64,000 nt of DNA from Streptomyces griseus (lineage in GTDB: Bacteria > Actinomycetota > Actinomycetes > Streptomycetales > Streptomycetaceae), in NCBI RefSeq assembly GCF_001715295.1, contig NZ_MDKB01000001.1, positions 1,043,090 to 1,107,089 of the forward strand. Reading direction: 5' to 3'. Of the stretch, positions 1 to 7,847 are shown in pieces; the stretch's first letter is position 1; every line of letters begins with the position of its first letter. The notes beneath the pieces are model-generated. The model saw nothing but the letters and a program-made list of their open reading frames with translations. It did no database searches and was not told the origin of the DNA. The translations under genes were made by a program, and so were the position numbers.

Positions 1-404
1 GGGTTGTCCGGATGGTCCTCCGTGTACGCCTCGACCAGCTGCAGCATGTCGTTCGTGCCGGAGGAGAACCCGATGATCCCGGCGGTGTAGCCGTTGCCGT
101 CGCCGACGTCGTCGATCGCCCCGTACAGGCCGCGCCAGTTGAGGGTGGAGGCCTCGGCGCTCGCCACCAGCCGGGACGCGATCTCCTTCGTCCGGGGGGC
201 GGCGAGTCCGGGCGGCAGGGCCTTCAGCTCCTCGGCGTGCTCGTCGGCCCGGGCGGCCCCCTCCGGAACGGCCTGGGCGGTGTTCGGCGACCCGGAGGGC
301 AACGGCGAGAGCGCGGGCGGTTCGGAATCGCCGCTGCTGAACAGGATCGACACGACGATGGCGACCGGCGCACCGAAGAGAAAAAGACGCGTCACAGGCT
401 TCAC
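1..404 (-). CDS. csn: Chitosanase, glycoside hydrolase family 46 (5' part only)
   Basis: The gene runs off the left edge, so only the first ~134 codons are present. After a short hydrophobic N-terminus (VTRLFLFGAPVAIVVSILFS), which looks like a signal or anchor segment, and a Pro/Ser-rich linker, the chain reads KEIASRLVASAEASTLNWRG and then DDVGDGNGYTAGIIGFSSGT. This matches the start of the GH46 domain, where the Glu of SAE and the Asp of the D-x-GDG(R/N)GYT stretch flank the substrate cleft. GH46 enzymes hydrolyse beta-1,4 bonds in chitosan outside the cell. GTG at 404 is used as start; GTG at 395 is an alternative. The first catalytic Glu is expected in SAE (about residue 81). The second catalytic region lies beyond the window. 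Confidence 0.85.
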   Translation of the reverse strand, partial: MKPVTRLFLFGAPVAIVVSILFSSGDSEPPALSPLPSGSPNTAQAVPEGAARADEHAEELKALPPGLAAPRTKEIASRLVASAEASTLNWRGLYGAIDDVGDGNGYTAGIIGFSSGTNDMLQLVEAYTEDHPDN

Positions 405-474
405 CCGGCACAGGGTACGTTCCGCGATGTCGTGGGGTGAGCCGGGGAGGAGCTCGCGCTTCCACCCGCGCGGA

Positions 475-522
475 ACGGCCCGGCGACCGGGCGGCGGGTC
501 CGCCACCCGGTCGCCGGGCCGT
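475..522 (-). terminator. Intrinsic terminator after the desaturase gene
   Basis: A perfect 17-bp inverted repeat (475-491 with 506-522) encloses a 14-base loop that can itself fold. It starts six bases after the desaturase stop codon, between that gene and the chitosanase start. No long T-run follows, as is usual for Streptomyces terminators. Confidence 0.8.
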
Positions 523-527
523 CCGGT

Positions 528-1502
528 TCAGCCCTGGGCGCGCGCCGCCACGCGGGCCTTGCGGGCCGCCAGCTTCTCGTCGAACTTCGACGCCTCGCTG
601 TCGAGACCGCTCATGTACAGACCCAGTTCCTCCTGAGCCTTGAGGCCCTCGGGGCCCAGGCCGTCGATGTCGAGGACCTTCAGGTAGCGCAGGACGGGCT
701 GGATCACGTCGTCGTGGTGGATGCGCATGTTGTAGATCTCGCCGATCGCCATCTGCGCGGCGGCGCGCTCGAAGCCGGGCATCCCGTGGCCGGGCATCCG
801 GAAGTTCACCACGACGTCCCGCACGGACTGCATGGTGAGGTCCGGGGCGAGCTCGAAGGCAGCGCCCAGCAGATTGCGGTAGAAGACCATGTGCAGGTTC
901 TCGTCGGTGGCGATCCGCGCCAGCATCCGGTCGCAGACCGGGTCGCCCGACTGGTGGCCGGTGTTGCGGTGCGACACACGGGTCGCCAGCTCCTGGAAGG
1001 CGACGTACGCCACGGAGTGCAGCATCGAGTGGCGGTTGTCGGACTCGAAGCCCTCCGCCATGTGCGCCATGCGGAACTGCTCGAGCTTGTCCGGGTCCAC
1101 GGCGCGGGAGGTGAGCAGGTAGTCACGCATGACGATGCCGTGCCGGCCCTCCTCCGCGGTCCAGCGGTGCACCCAGGTGCCCCAGGCGCCGTCGCGGCCG
1201 AACAGCGAGGCGATCTCGTGGTGGTAACTGGGGAGGTTGTCCTCGGTCAGCAGGTTCACGACGAGCGCGATCCGGCCGATGTCGGTGACCTTGGACTGGC
1301 TCGTCTCCCACGCCTCGCCGTCCTCGAAGACGCCGGGGAAGTTCCGGCCGTCCGAGAAGGGGACGTACTCGTGGGGCATCCAGTCCTTGGCGACCTTGAG
1401 ATGGCGGTTGAGTTCCTTCTCCACCACCTCTTCCAGCGCGTACAGCAGTTGGGCGTCTGTCCACGCCTTCGGACTGCCGAGGTGGGGAGAGGTGATCGTC
1501 AC
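528..1502 (-). CDS. Acyl-ACP desaturase (ferritin-like di-iron)
   Basis: A 324-residue soluble desaturase of the plant stearoyl-ACP / mycobacterial DesA type. It should introduce a double bond into an acyl chain carried on ACP (or CoA), using O2 and ferredoxin. The two di-iron motifs are visible: EEGRH (EExxH, near residue 140) and DENLH (DExxH, near residue 223). Further helix-bundle Glu/His residues lie between them. Length fits the family. It starts with ATG at 1502, shortly downstream (on its own strand) of a palindromic operator. No regulator gene is adjacent, so the controlling protein probably lies elsewhere. Regiospecificity cannot be read from the sequence. Confidence 0.9.
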   Translation of the reverse strand: MTITSPHLGSPKAWTDAQLLYALEEVVEKELNRHLKVAKDWMPHEYVPFSDGRNFPGVFEDGEAWETSQSKVTDIGRIALVVNLLTEDNLPSYHHEIASLFGRDGAWGTWVHRWTAEEGRHGIVMRDYLLTSRAVDPDKLEQFRMAHMAEGFESDNRHSMLHSVAYVAFQELATRVSHRNTGHQSGDPVCDRMLARIATDENLHMVFYRNLLGAAFELAPDLTMQSVRDVVVNFRMPGHGMPGFERAAAQMAIGEIYNMRIHHDDVIQPVLRYLKVLDIDGLGPEGLKAQEELGLYMSGLDSEASKFDEKLAARKARVAARAQG

Positions 1503-1527
1503 GGGGGCTCCTGGGGACGGGAGAATT

Positions 1528-1560
1528 ACCTACGGCTTCGTAGGTTACGTGACCGTAGGT
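1528..1560. promoter_or_regulatory. Palindromic operator upstream of the desaturase gene
   Basis: ACCTACGG (1528-1535) is repeated inverted as CCGTAGGT (1553-1560), and a nested arm CGTAGG (1539-1544) pairs with CCTACG (1529-1534). Three copies of a CCTACG-type half-site in 33 bp form a typical TetR-family operator arrangement, 25-60 bp before the desaturase start. The binding protein is not identified here. Confidence 0.6.
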
Positions 1561-1969
1561 TAAGGCGGCGGTAAGGCGATCGCCAAGCCCGGTGCCGGCG
1601 GAACCCCTGAGGCCGGCCGCATCGGCGCACGTCACGGGCGCCCGGGGAGGGGGAGGTCACAGATCCGCCCCGGGCCCGGACGCGGCGGTGCACCTGGAGG
1701 ACATGAGGGAGAAAGGGCGAGGGCAAGGGCCTGCCGGCCGCGTCGCGGAAGCACGGAGGCGGGGCCGCACACCGGTCGGCACCGGCCCGTGCGCGGGACC
1801 ACGGAACAGCAGGCGGCGCGGGTACGACCCCCTTCGGACCTGGAGCACCGTCGTCCTGCGGCGCCCGGGGACGCCGGAGACAGCGGGGGCGGCCACGTCA
1901 CGGGCGGGCTCTCCCGGCATGCCACCGGACCGCGGTGGGGCCGCCGGCCGCTTCGGCCCGGGTGGGCGG
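1561..1969. other. Gene-free stretch between the desaturase operator and the ssgD-like gene
   Basis: About 400 bp of GC-rich DNA. Open frames exist on both strands, but their translations are Arg/Pro/Gly-rich with no family resemblance and no ribosome-binding site. I see no RNA gene or clear repeat. Confidence 0.5.
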
Positions 1970-2386
1970 TCAGGCGGCGCCGCCCAGCAGTTCGGTCAGT
2001 CCGCGGTCCAGGTCCAGGAAGCGGTGCTCGTCCCCCACCGGAACCAGCTCCTGCACCCGCTGCAGGAAGCGGCGCAGCTCCGTCGTGCGGACGTGCACCA
2101 TGGCGATGCCCTCGACGGCGTGGAACTCCAGGACGGTACGGTCGTACCCGAAGGGCCGTACGCGGACGTCGCCGAGACCTGCGGCTCCCTCGATCCCCGT
2201 CGCCAGGAGTTCACGGGAGAACTCCCAGGACACCTCGGCGCCTTCGAGGGTCGCCGGTGCCGGGAACGCCATCCGGACCGCGAAGGGGTCCCGGAGGTCG
2301 TAGTGCAAGGTGGCGGGCAGGGTTTCCATCCGTGGAGCGGATGCGACCATGCGGGCCTGCACGGACTGCTCGATAACGCTGGACAA
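1970..2386 (-). CDS. ssgD: SsgA-like sporulation/cell-division protein, probably SsgD
   Basis: SsgA-like proteins are found in sporulating actinomycetes and guide peptidoglycan synthesis and septum placement. The 138-residue product carries the family pattern: LHYDLRDPFAVRMAF, then WEFSRELLATG, GDVRVRPF, and a C-terminal FLQRVQELVPVGDEH. I chose TTG at 2386 because a good Shine-Dalgarno (GAGGGAG) sits just before it and the family begins close to this point; a longer frame to 2425 adds residues without an SD. The assignment to SsgD rather than another SALP rests on remembered synteny (ssgD is SCO6722, a few genes from endonuclease V) and is less certain than the family call. Confidence 0.8.
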   Translation of the reverse strand: MSSVIEQSVQARMVASAPRMETLPATLHYDLRDPFAVRMAFPAPATLEGAEVSWEFSRELLATGIEGAAGLGDVRVRPFGYDRTVLEFHAVEGIAMVHVRTTELRRFLQRVQELVPVGDEHRFLDLDRGLTELLGGAA

Positions 2387-2566
2387 GACCTGCTCCCTCT
2401 CGCCTCGTGGAACCGTTCCCGGCATTGGAGTAGACGACGGAACGCCTCGATCCGTGCCCCGGCCGGCCGCGTGAGCTGCGTCACCGGCCGGCGTATCCGA
2501 TCACCTGCCCCGTTTCGCCCGGGGCACCCTGGACGGCCCACGGCCCGTCGACTAGCTTCCAGCGCC

Positions 2567-3712
2567 ATGAAGGCGATGGGGAAGACGAGACGACTGATGT
2601 CCCTGGGGTTGTGCGGCGCCGCGGTGACCGCCGCGCTGGCCGTGCCGCCCGTGCAGGCCGCACCGTCCGCGGCCGCCGCACGTTCCGCACCGCCCGCCTC
2701 CTCGGTGGTGGAGGGCCGGGCCGCCCCGGGGGAGCAGCGGCGGGTGCCCGGGTGGACACTGACGGAGACGGGCACGGAGGCGCGCTTCCGCGGCCTCGCC
2801 GCCGTCAGCCGCAGTGCGGCCTGGGTCGCGGGCTCGCGGGGCACGGTGCTGCGGACGGAGGACGGGGGCCGGCACTGGCGCGACGTCTCCCCGGCCGGTG
2901 CGGCGGGGCTGGAGTTCCGCGACATCGAGGCCTTCGACGAACGGCGGGCGGTGGCCCTGGCCATCGGTGAGGGAGAGGCCTCCCGCGTCTTCCGCACCGA
3001 CGACGGCGGGACGACCTGGGCCGAGTCCTTCCGCAACACCGACGCACGGGCGTTCTACGACTGCCTGACCTTCTTCGACAGCCGTCACGGGCTGGCGATG
3101 AGTGACCCGGTGGACGGACGCTTCCGCATCCTGTCGACCTCGGACGGCGGGCGGAACTGGCGGGTCCTGCCCGACGCCGGGATGCCCCTCGCGCTGCCCG
3201 GCGAGGCGGGGTTCGCGGCGGGCGGCCAGTGCCTCGTCAGCGCCGGATCCAGGGACGTCTGGCTGGCCACCGGCGGAGCGGCCGCCGCACGCGTGCTGCA
3301 CTCCGCCGACCGCGGTCTGACGTGGACCGCGACGGCCGCCACCATCCCGGCGGGCGATCCGGCGCGCGGTGTCTTCGGACTCGCCTTCCGCGACCGTACG
3401 CACGGCATCGCGGTCGGAGGCGACTACCGGGCCGACCAGGCCTCTCCCGAGGCCGCGGCCGTCACGGGCGACGCGGGCCGCAGCTGGCGCCGCGCCTCTG
3501 CACCGCCCCCCGCCTACCGCTCCGGCGTGGCCTGGCTCCCGCACAGCCGGTCGTCGGCGGTGGCGGTCGGTCCGAGCGGCACGGACCTCACGCGGGACGG
3601 CGGGCGCACCTGGAGCACCGTGGACACGGGTTCCTACGACACCGCGGACTGCGCTCCCGGGGGCGGCTGCTGGGCCTCCGGCGAGAAGGGGCGCGTCGCG
3701 CGGATGCGATGA
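2567..3712 (+). CDS. Secreted BNR/YCF48-like beta-propeller protein
   Basis: A 381-residue exported protein. The N-terminus has a twin-Arg-containing signal peptide (KTRRLMSLGLCGAAVTAALA, cleavage likely after VQA). The body contains repeated BNR-type blades built on D-G-G-x-x-W: EDGGRHWRDV, DDGGTTWAES, SDGGRNWRVL, ADRGLTWTAT, GDAGRSWRRA and RDGGRTWSTV, so six or seven propeller blades. Such proteins resemble photosystem assembly factor YCF48 and sialidase-like propellers, but no sialidase catalytic residues are evident; the substrate is unknown. The ATG at 2567 is followed by a second possible ATG at 2576. It is divergent from the ssgD-like gene. Confidence 0.8.
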   Translation: MKAMGKTRRLMSLGLCGAAVTAALAVPPVQAAPSAAAARSAPPASSVVEGRAAPGEQRRVPGWTLTETGTEARFRGLAAVSRSAAWVAGSRGTVLRTEDGGRHWRDVSPAGAAGLEFRDIEAFDERRAVALAIGEGEASRVFRTDDGGTTWAESFRNTDARAFYDCLTFFDSRHGLAMSDPVDGRFRILSTSDGGRNWRVLPDAGMPLALPGEAGFAAGGQCLVSAGSRDVWLATGGAAAARVLHSADRGLTWTATAATIPAGDPARGVFGLAFRDRTHGIAVGGDYRADQASPEAAAVTGDAGRSWRRASAPPPAYRSGVAWLPHSRSSAVAVGPSGTDLTRDGGRTWSTVDTGSYDTADCAPGGGCWASGEKGRVARMR

Positions 3713-4165
3713 CGCGGCAGTCCCGCACGCGGCCGACCCCGCTGCCCGGGCGGCTTCCGCGGGTACGGGGCGAGGGCCGCTGACGTCTTCGTCACCAGTG
3801 GCTCCGTGACCGAGGACGCATACCTGTGCGCGGCCGCGATCGCCTCGATCCGCGCACGGTCGTCCGCGACGCCACGGATCACGCTCGGGGCTGCTGCCTG
3901 CGGAGGCGCTGGACACCCGGCCTCGCAGGGGTGTTCAGCCGGATCACGGGGGTCCGCCGGCAGGGAGCCGGCGCGTTCCGCCGGGCGGTGCAGGGGAGTT
4001 CGGGCACGGGACGTGATCGCAGGGCCGGACCTTCCTGCCCTCCGGCCGGGGGAGCGGCTCCGGGGACCGGCGCGGAGGACGGCGGGCGGCGGGCGGAGCA
4101 CACACGCCGGGGCGCTGTGCGGGCCTCCCCTCGCCGTCCCGGGCGGGAGGCCCGCGGACCGTAGG
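3713..4165. other. Gene-free stretch before endonuclease V
   Basis: About 450 bp with no convincing coding frame on either strand. It presumably holds the downstream region of the propeller gene and the promoter for the endonuclease. I see no strong terminator hairpin or repeat. Confidence 0.45.
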
Positions 4166-4855
4166 ATGAGCCGCACCATGACGACGTTCCGGATGCCCGC
4201 CGACGAGGCCGAAGCCCGCGCCGTGCAGGACGCGTTGCGCACCCGCGTGGTCCTCGACGAACCCGGGCCGCCGCCCGGGACGGGCCGGGTGACCGGGGTC
4301 GACGTCGCCTACGACGACGAGCGGGACGTCGTGGTCGCGGCGGCCGTCGTCCTGGACGCGGCGACCCTCGACGTGGTGGCCGAGTCCACCGCGAGAGGGC
4401 GGGTCACCTTCCCCTACGTTCCCGGGCTCCTGGCCTTCCGGGAGATCCCGACCGTGCTGGCGGCGCTGGAGGCCCTCCCCGCCGACCCCGGGCTCGTCGT
4501 CTGCGACGGCTACGGACGGGCGCACCCGCGAAGGTTCGGGCTCGCCAGCCACCTCGGCGTCCTCACCGGCCTGCCGGTCATCGGCGTGGCGAAGAATCCC
4601 TTCACTTTCCGCTACCGGGAACCGGGCCCCGAACGCGGTGACTTCAGCCCGCTCCTGGACGGGGACGAGGAGGTGGGGCGGGCGTTGCGCACCCAGCACG
4701 CGACCAAGCCCGTGTTCGTCTCCGTCGGCCATCGCACCGGGCTGGACAACGCCTGCGCCCACACCCTGGCGCTGGCCCGCGACTTCCGTCAGCCGGAGAC
4801 CACCCGCAGGGCCGACGCGCTGTGCCGGGCCGCGCTGCGGGAAGCGGTCGCCTGA
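4166..4855 (+). CDS. nfi: Endonuclease V (deoxyinosine 3' endonuclease)
   Basis: Endonuclease V nicks DNA (or RNA) one phosphodiester 3' of inosine and other deaminated bases. The 229-residue product keeps the metal-binding residues of the family: Asp in TGVDVAYDD, Glu in PGLLAFREIP, and Asp in VCDGYGRAHPRRFG. A conserved GVAKN stretch follows. The central G-Y-G replaces the more usual G-H/Q-G, which may be tolerated. Two ATGs are possible (4166 and 4178); the first follows AGG. The gene stands alone. Its neighbours match the remembered SCO6726 context. Confidence 0.9.
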   Translation: MSRTMTTFRMPADEAEARAVQDALRTRVVLDEPGPPPGTGRVTGVDVAYDDERDVVVAAAVVLDAATLDVVAESTARGRVTFPYVPGLLAFREIPTVLAALEALPADPGLVVCDGYGRAHPRRFGLASHLGVLTGLPVIGVAKNPFTFRYREPGPERGDFSPLLDGDEEVGRALRTQHATKPVFVSVGHRTGLDNACAHTLALARDFRQPETTRRADALCRAALREAVA

Positions 4856-4896
4856 ACAGCGCCGGAGGCGCGTGCGCGGGACGGCTGCCGTACGCA

Positions 4897-4944
4897 CGCC
4901 GGATCGTTTCCGCCCGAGTACGCCGGACTGTTTCCGTCTGAGTA
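4897..4944. repeat. Imperfect 24-bp tandem repeat, two units
   Basis: Units 4897-4920 and 4921-4944 share the pattern CGCCGGA-GTTTCCG-GAGTA and differ at about four positions. They lie 47 bp upstream of the small membrane protein gene and could be direct-repeat binding sites for its regulator. Confidence 0.6.
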
Positions 4945-4990
4945 CACGGACGGATGTTGGTTGTCGTACCTATGGGGCAGGCTGATACAC

Positions 4991-5137
4991 ATGATCGACC
5001 AGCACGCACCTCGCATGAGCGCCGGAACCGTACGACTCTCCCAGCGCGGCGTCGCCGTGGGCATGACCCTCGGCGTGGTCGCGGGAGCGGCCTGGACCGT
5101 CTCCATGGTGGTCACCCTCGCCTCCTGGATGTTCTGA
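4991..5137 (+). CDS. Small single-pass membrane protein (48 aa), function unknown
   Basis: Reads MIDQHAPRMSAGTVRLSQRG followed by one hydrophobic helix (about residues 22-45) and ends TLASWMF. Third-position GC bias is typical of a real Streptomyces gene, and a direct-repeat pair lies immediately upstream. I recognise no family. An N-terminal soluble tail of ~20 residues and a short C-terminus suggest a small membrane-anchored partner or regulator. No strong SD is visible before the ATG. Confidence 0.55.
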   Translation: MIDQHAPRMSAGTVRLSQRGVAVGMTLGVVAGAAWTVSMVVTLASWMF

Positions 5138-5221
5138 CCGCTTCCCGCCGGCGCCCGGCCACGACGCCCCGCGCCGCGACGGCCGGGACCACGACGCCGA
5201 CGCCCCGGCCGGGGGAGCGGC

Positions 5222-6412
5222 TCAGCGCGCCGCCGCGACCCGGAAGCGCAGTCCGGCGGTCCGCAGCCGGGCCAGCAGCGCGTCGCCCATCGCCGCGGCA
5301 GTGGTGACCTGGCCGGATGTCGCCGGCAGCTCGTCCAGCGCGAGGGCGAGCGCCGCTTCGGCGAGCATCTTCGCCGTCTCGTCGTAGCCGGGATCCCCGC
5401 CGGCCACCTCCGTGAAGACCCGCCGCCCGCCGCCCTCCCCGACGAAGCGGACCGTGAACCAGCTGCGCTTGCGCTGCTCGGCGTCGGGGCCCGAGCCCGG
5501 CGCATAACGGCCCGTCAGCCGGTCGCGCACGGCGGGGATCTGTGCGGCTGCCACCAGAGCGCCCACGGCCGCGGTCCCGCCGAGCGCCACCGGCAGGTGC
5601 TTCACCGAGGCGAAGTGCCGGTAGCGGAAGTCGGGGCCGTAGCGGTCCAGGGCCCGCGCCGAACGCTCCACGATCCGCGGGTCCAGGGTCGGCAGCGGCA
5701 GCGCCCAGGCGCCCGTCGGCGCGCTGAAGTGGGGGGTGCCCTGCGGGGCCCGGACCCGGCGGCCGACGAGGCGGGGCTCGTGCAGCCGGCGTTCCCCGGC
5801 GGCCCGCGCCATCTGCGGGCCGCGGGCCATCGCGGTGAGCGCGGAGGCGAACGTACCGCCCGAGAACGCGGCGTTGCTGCGGACGAACCCGTCGACGGTA
5901 AGCGGCACGTCCTGCGGGAGCTGCCGGACGGTGAAGAAGACGCCGAGGTCGTGCGGTACGGAGTCGAAGCCGCAGGCGTGCACGAGGCGGGCGCCGGTCT
6001 CCCGGGCGCGGGCGTCGTGCGCCAGGTACATCCGGTCGACGAACTCCGCCTCGCCGGTGAGGTCGGCGTAGTCGGTGCCCGCCTCCGCGCAGGCGGCGAC
6101 CAGCTTCTCGCCGTACCAGAGGTAGGGGCCGACCGCCGACGCCACCACGTGGGCCGATTCGGCGAGCGTGCGCAGGGCCGCGGAGTCGTCCGCGTCGGCC
6201 GTCAGCAGGGGCAGGTCCGCACAGCGCGGGTCGATCGTGGCGAGGTGGTCGCGCAGCTCCCGCAGCTTGTCGCGACTGCGGCCCGCGAGGGCCCAGCGGC
6301 AGCCGTCCGGGGCGTGCTCGGCCAGGTACGTGGCGGTGAGTCTCCCCACAAAGCCGGTGGCACCGAAAAGGACGACGTCGTAGGGGCGTTCCGCCCCGTT
6401 CTGCCTGTTCAC
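5222..6412 (-). CDS. Saccharopine dehydrogenase / trans-acting enoyl reductase-like oxidoreductase
   Basis: A 396-residue NAD(P)-dependent protein. The N-terminal Rossmann fold is clear: DVVLFGATGFVGRLTATYLA (GxTGFxG nucleotide-binding loop), then WALAGRSRDKL and a VVASAVGPYLWYGEKLVAAC segment typical of the saccharopine dehydrogenase-like group. This group includes mycobacterial trans-acting enoyl reductases of phthiocerol lipid synthesis and many uncharacterised membrane-associated reductases. The lysine-pathway role is unlikely because no lysine genes are nearby. It is divergent from the acyl-CoA operon. Substrate unknown. Confidence 0.75.
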   Translation of the reverse strand: MNRQNGAERPYDVVLFGATGFVGRLTATYLAEHAPDGCRWALAGRSRDKLRELRDHLATIDPRCADLPLLTADADDSAALRTLAESAHVVASAVGPYLWYGEKLVAACAEAGTDYADLTGEAEFVDRMYLAHDARARETGARLVHACGFDSVPHDLGVFFTVRQLPQDVPLTVDGFVRSNAAFSGGTFASALTAMARGPQMARAAGERRLHEPRLVGRRVRAPQGTPHFSAPTGAWALPLPTLDPRIVERSARALDRYGPDFRYRHFASVKHLPVALGGTAAVGALVAAAQIPAVRDRLTGRYAPGSGPDAEQRKRSWFTVRFVGEGGGRRVFTEVAGGDPGYDETAKMLAEAALALALDELPATSGQVTTAAAMGDALLARLRTAGLRFRVAAAR

Positions 6413-6512
6413 GAGTGCCTCCGCGGGAAGTGGCGCCGATGTGGCACGCAGAGGGTAGCGGAGGCTCCGTGGCGTCGTACGTGCGGGCGGGCCCCCGTGG
6501 GAGAGGATCCGG

Positions 6513-6614
6513 GGAAAGGCTAAGCGCTTGCTCGGCCAAAAGGGTTGTGCGGAGCGCGGTCCATTCTTAGCATCGTCGGTGTTACATCGTTTGTGTCATA
6601 CCGTTGGGGGCTTG
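6513..6614. promoter_or_regulatory. Promoter region of the acyl-CoA degradation operon with AAGCGCTT palindrome
   Basis: The divergent gap between the oxidoreductase and the CoA transferase is locally AT-richer and contains AAGCGCTT (6522-6529) followed by GCTCGG. Similar AAGCGCTTG-type palindromes precede actinobacterial acyl-CoA genes under TetR-family control (recalled, not checked). No -10/-35 pair can be assigned firmly. Confidence 0.35.
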
Positions 6615-7751
6615 ATGGCAACGACAGGGCAGGGCCCGCTGTCCGGGGTGCGCGTCGTCGAACTGGCGGGCATCGGCCCCGGGCCGTTCGCCGCCATGCT
6701 CCTCGCCGACCTGGGCGCGGACGTGGTACGCCTCGACCGTCCCGGCGGCGCCGTCCTCGGCATCGACCCCGCCCGAGACCTCACCAACCGCAACAAGCGG
6801 TCGGTCGTCGTCGACCTGAAGACCGAGGAGGGCGTCCGGCACGCGCTGGACCTCGTGAAGCGCGCCGACATCCTGATCGAGGGCTATCGCCCGGGGGTCG
6901 CCGAACGCCTCGGGGTCGGCCCGGACGTCTGTCTGGCCCTCAACCCACGCCTCGTCTACGGGCGGATGACCGGCTGGGGCCAGGACGGCCCACTGGCCCG
7001 GCGGGCGGGCCACGACATCGCGTACATCGCCCTCACCGGCACCCTCTCCATGATCGGCAAGGCCGAGGAGCCGCCCACCGTCCCGGCCAACCTGGTCGGC
7101 GACTACGCGGGCGGCTCCCTCTACCTCGTCGTCGGGGTGCTCGCCGCGCTCCAGCACGCCCGTACGTCCGGTGGCACCGGCCAGGTCGTGGACGCCGCCA
7201 TCGTGGACGGTGCCGCCCACCTCGCCACGATGATCCACGGCATGCTCGCGGCGGGTGGCTGGCAGGACCGGCGCGGCTCCAACCTCCTGGACGGCGGCTG
7301 CCCCTTCTACGGTACCTACGCGACCTCCGACGGCGGTCACATGGCGGTCGGAGCGCTCGAGGAGCCGTTCTACGAGCAGTTCGCCGCGCTGCTCGGGATC
7401 CAGGACCGGGCGCCCGACCGCAACGACCCCGGCCGCTGGGAGGAACTGCGCACCGTCGTCGCCGAGCGGTTCGCGCAACGCACCCGCGCCGAGTGGACCG
7501 AGGTCTTCGAGGGGACGGACGCCTGCGTGGCGCCCGTGCTCTCCCTCCGTGAGGCGCCGCACCACCCGCACCTCGCCGCCCGCTCCACCTACGTGGAGCA
7601 CGGCGGCCTCACCCAGCCCGCCCCGGCCCCCAGGTTCTCGGCCACCCCGGTCTCCGTGCGCTCCGGGCCCGCGCTGCCCGGGGCGGACGCCGAGTCCGTC
7701 GCCGCGGACTGGGACGTGCCGGGCCTGCGGGGGAAGGAAGCCACCGGCTGA
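6615..7751 (+). CDS. Family III CoA transferase / alpha-methylacyl-CoA racemase-like
   Basis: A 378-residue CaiB/BaiF-family protein. Members move CoA between acids or epimerise 2-methylacyl-CoAs using an aspartate; the racemase branch also has His/Asp catalysis. The N-terminus LSGVRVVELAGIGPGPFAAM and the LADLGADVVRLDRPGG segment are diagnostic, as is GHDIAYIALTGTLSMIG. The E-x-A-GIGPGPFAAM form and the RGSNLLDGGCPFYGTYATSDG stretch favour the racemase-like branch, which would prepare branched acyl-CoAs for beta-oxidation. ATG 6615 follows a purine-rich GGGGG SD. It leads an operon with the next three genes (gaps of 96, 38 and 49 bp). Confidence 0.85.
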   Translation: MATTGQGPLSGVRVVELAGIGPGPFAAMLLADLGADVVRLDRPGGAVLGIDPARDLTNRNKRSVVVDLKTEEGVRHALDLVKRADILIEGYRPGVAERLGVGPDVCLALNPRLVYGRMTGWGQDGPLARRAGHDIAYIALTGTLSMIGKAEEPPTVPANLVGDYAGGSLYLVVGVLAALQHARTSGGTGQVVDAAIVDGAAHLATMIHGMLAAGGWQDRRGSNLLDGGCPFYGTYATSDGGHMAVGALEEPFYEQFAALLGIQDRAPDRNDPGRWEELRTVVAERFAQRTRAEWTEVFEGTDACVAPVLSLREAPHHPHLAARSTYVEHGGLTQPAPAPRFSATPVSVRSGPALPGADAESVAADWDVPGLRGKEATG

Positions 7752-7847
7752 TGCGACCTCCCACGCCACCGCCCAGCGCGGTCCCGCGCGGCCGGGCCGT
7801 CACAGGCACCGGCTCCACCGTCCGGAACCAGCCCCAGGGGGCCTGAA

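Noticed and set aside
1592..2566. Long in-frame extension ahead of the BNR-propeller protein
   Set aside because: It opposes the SsgA-like gene, is Arg/Gly/Pro-rich and has no SD; a normal signal peptide starts at 2567.
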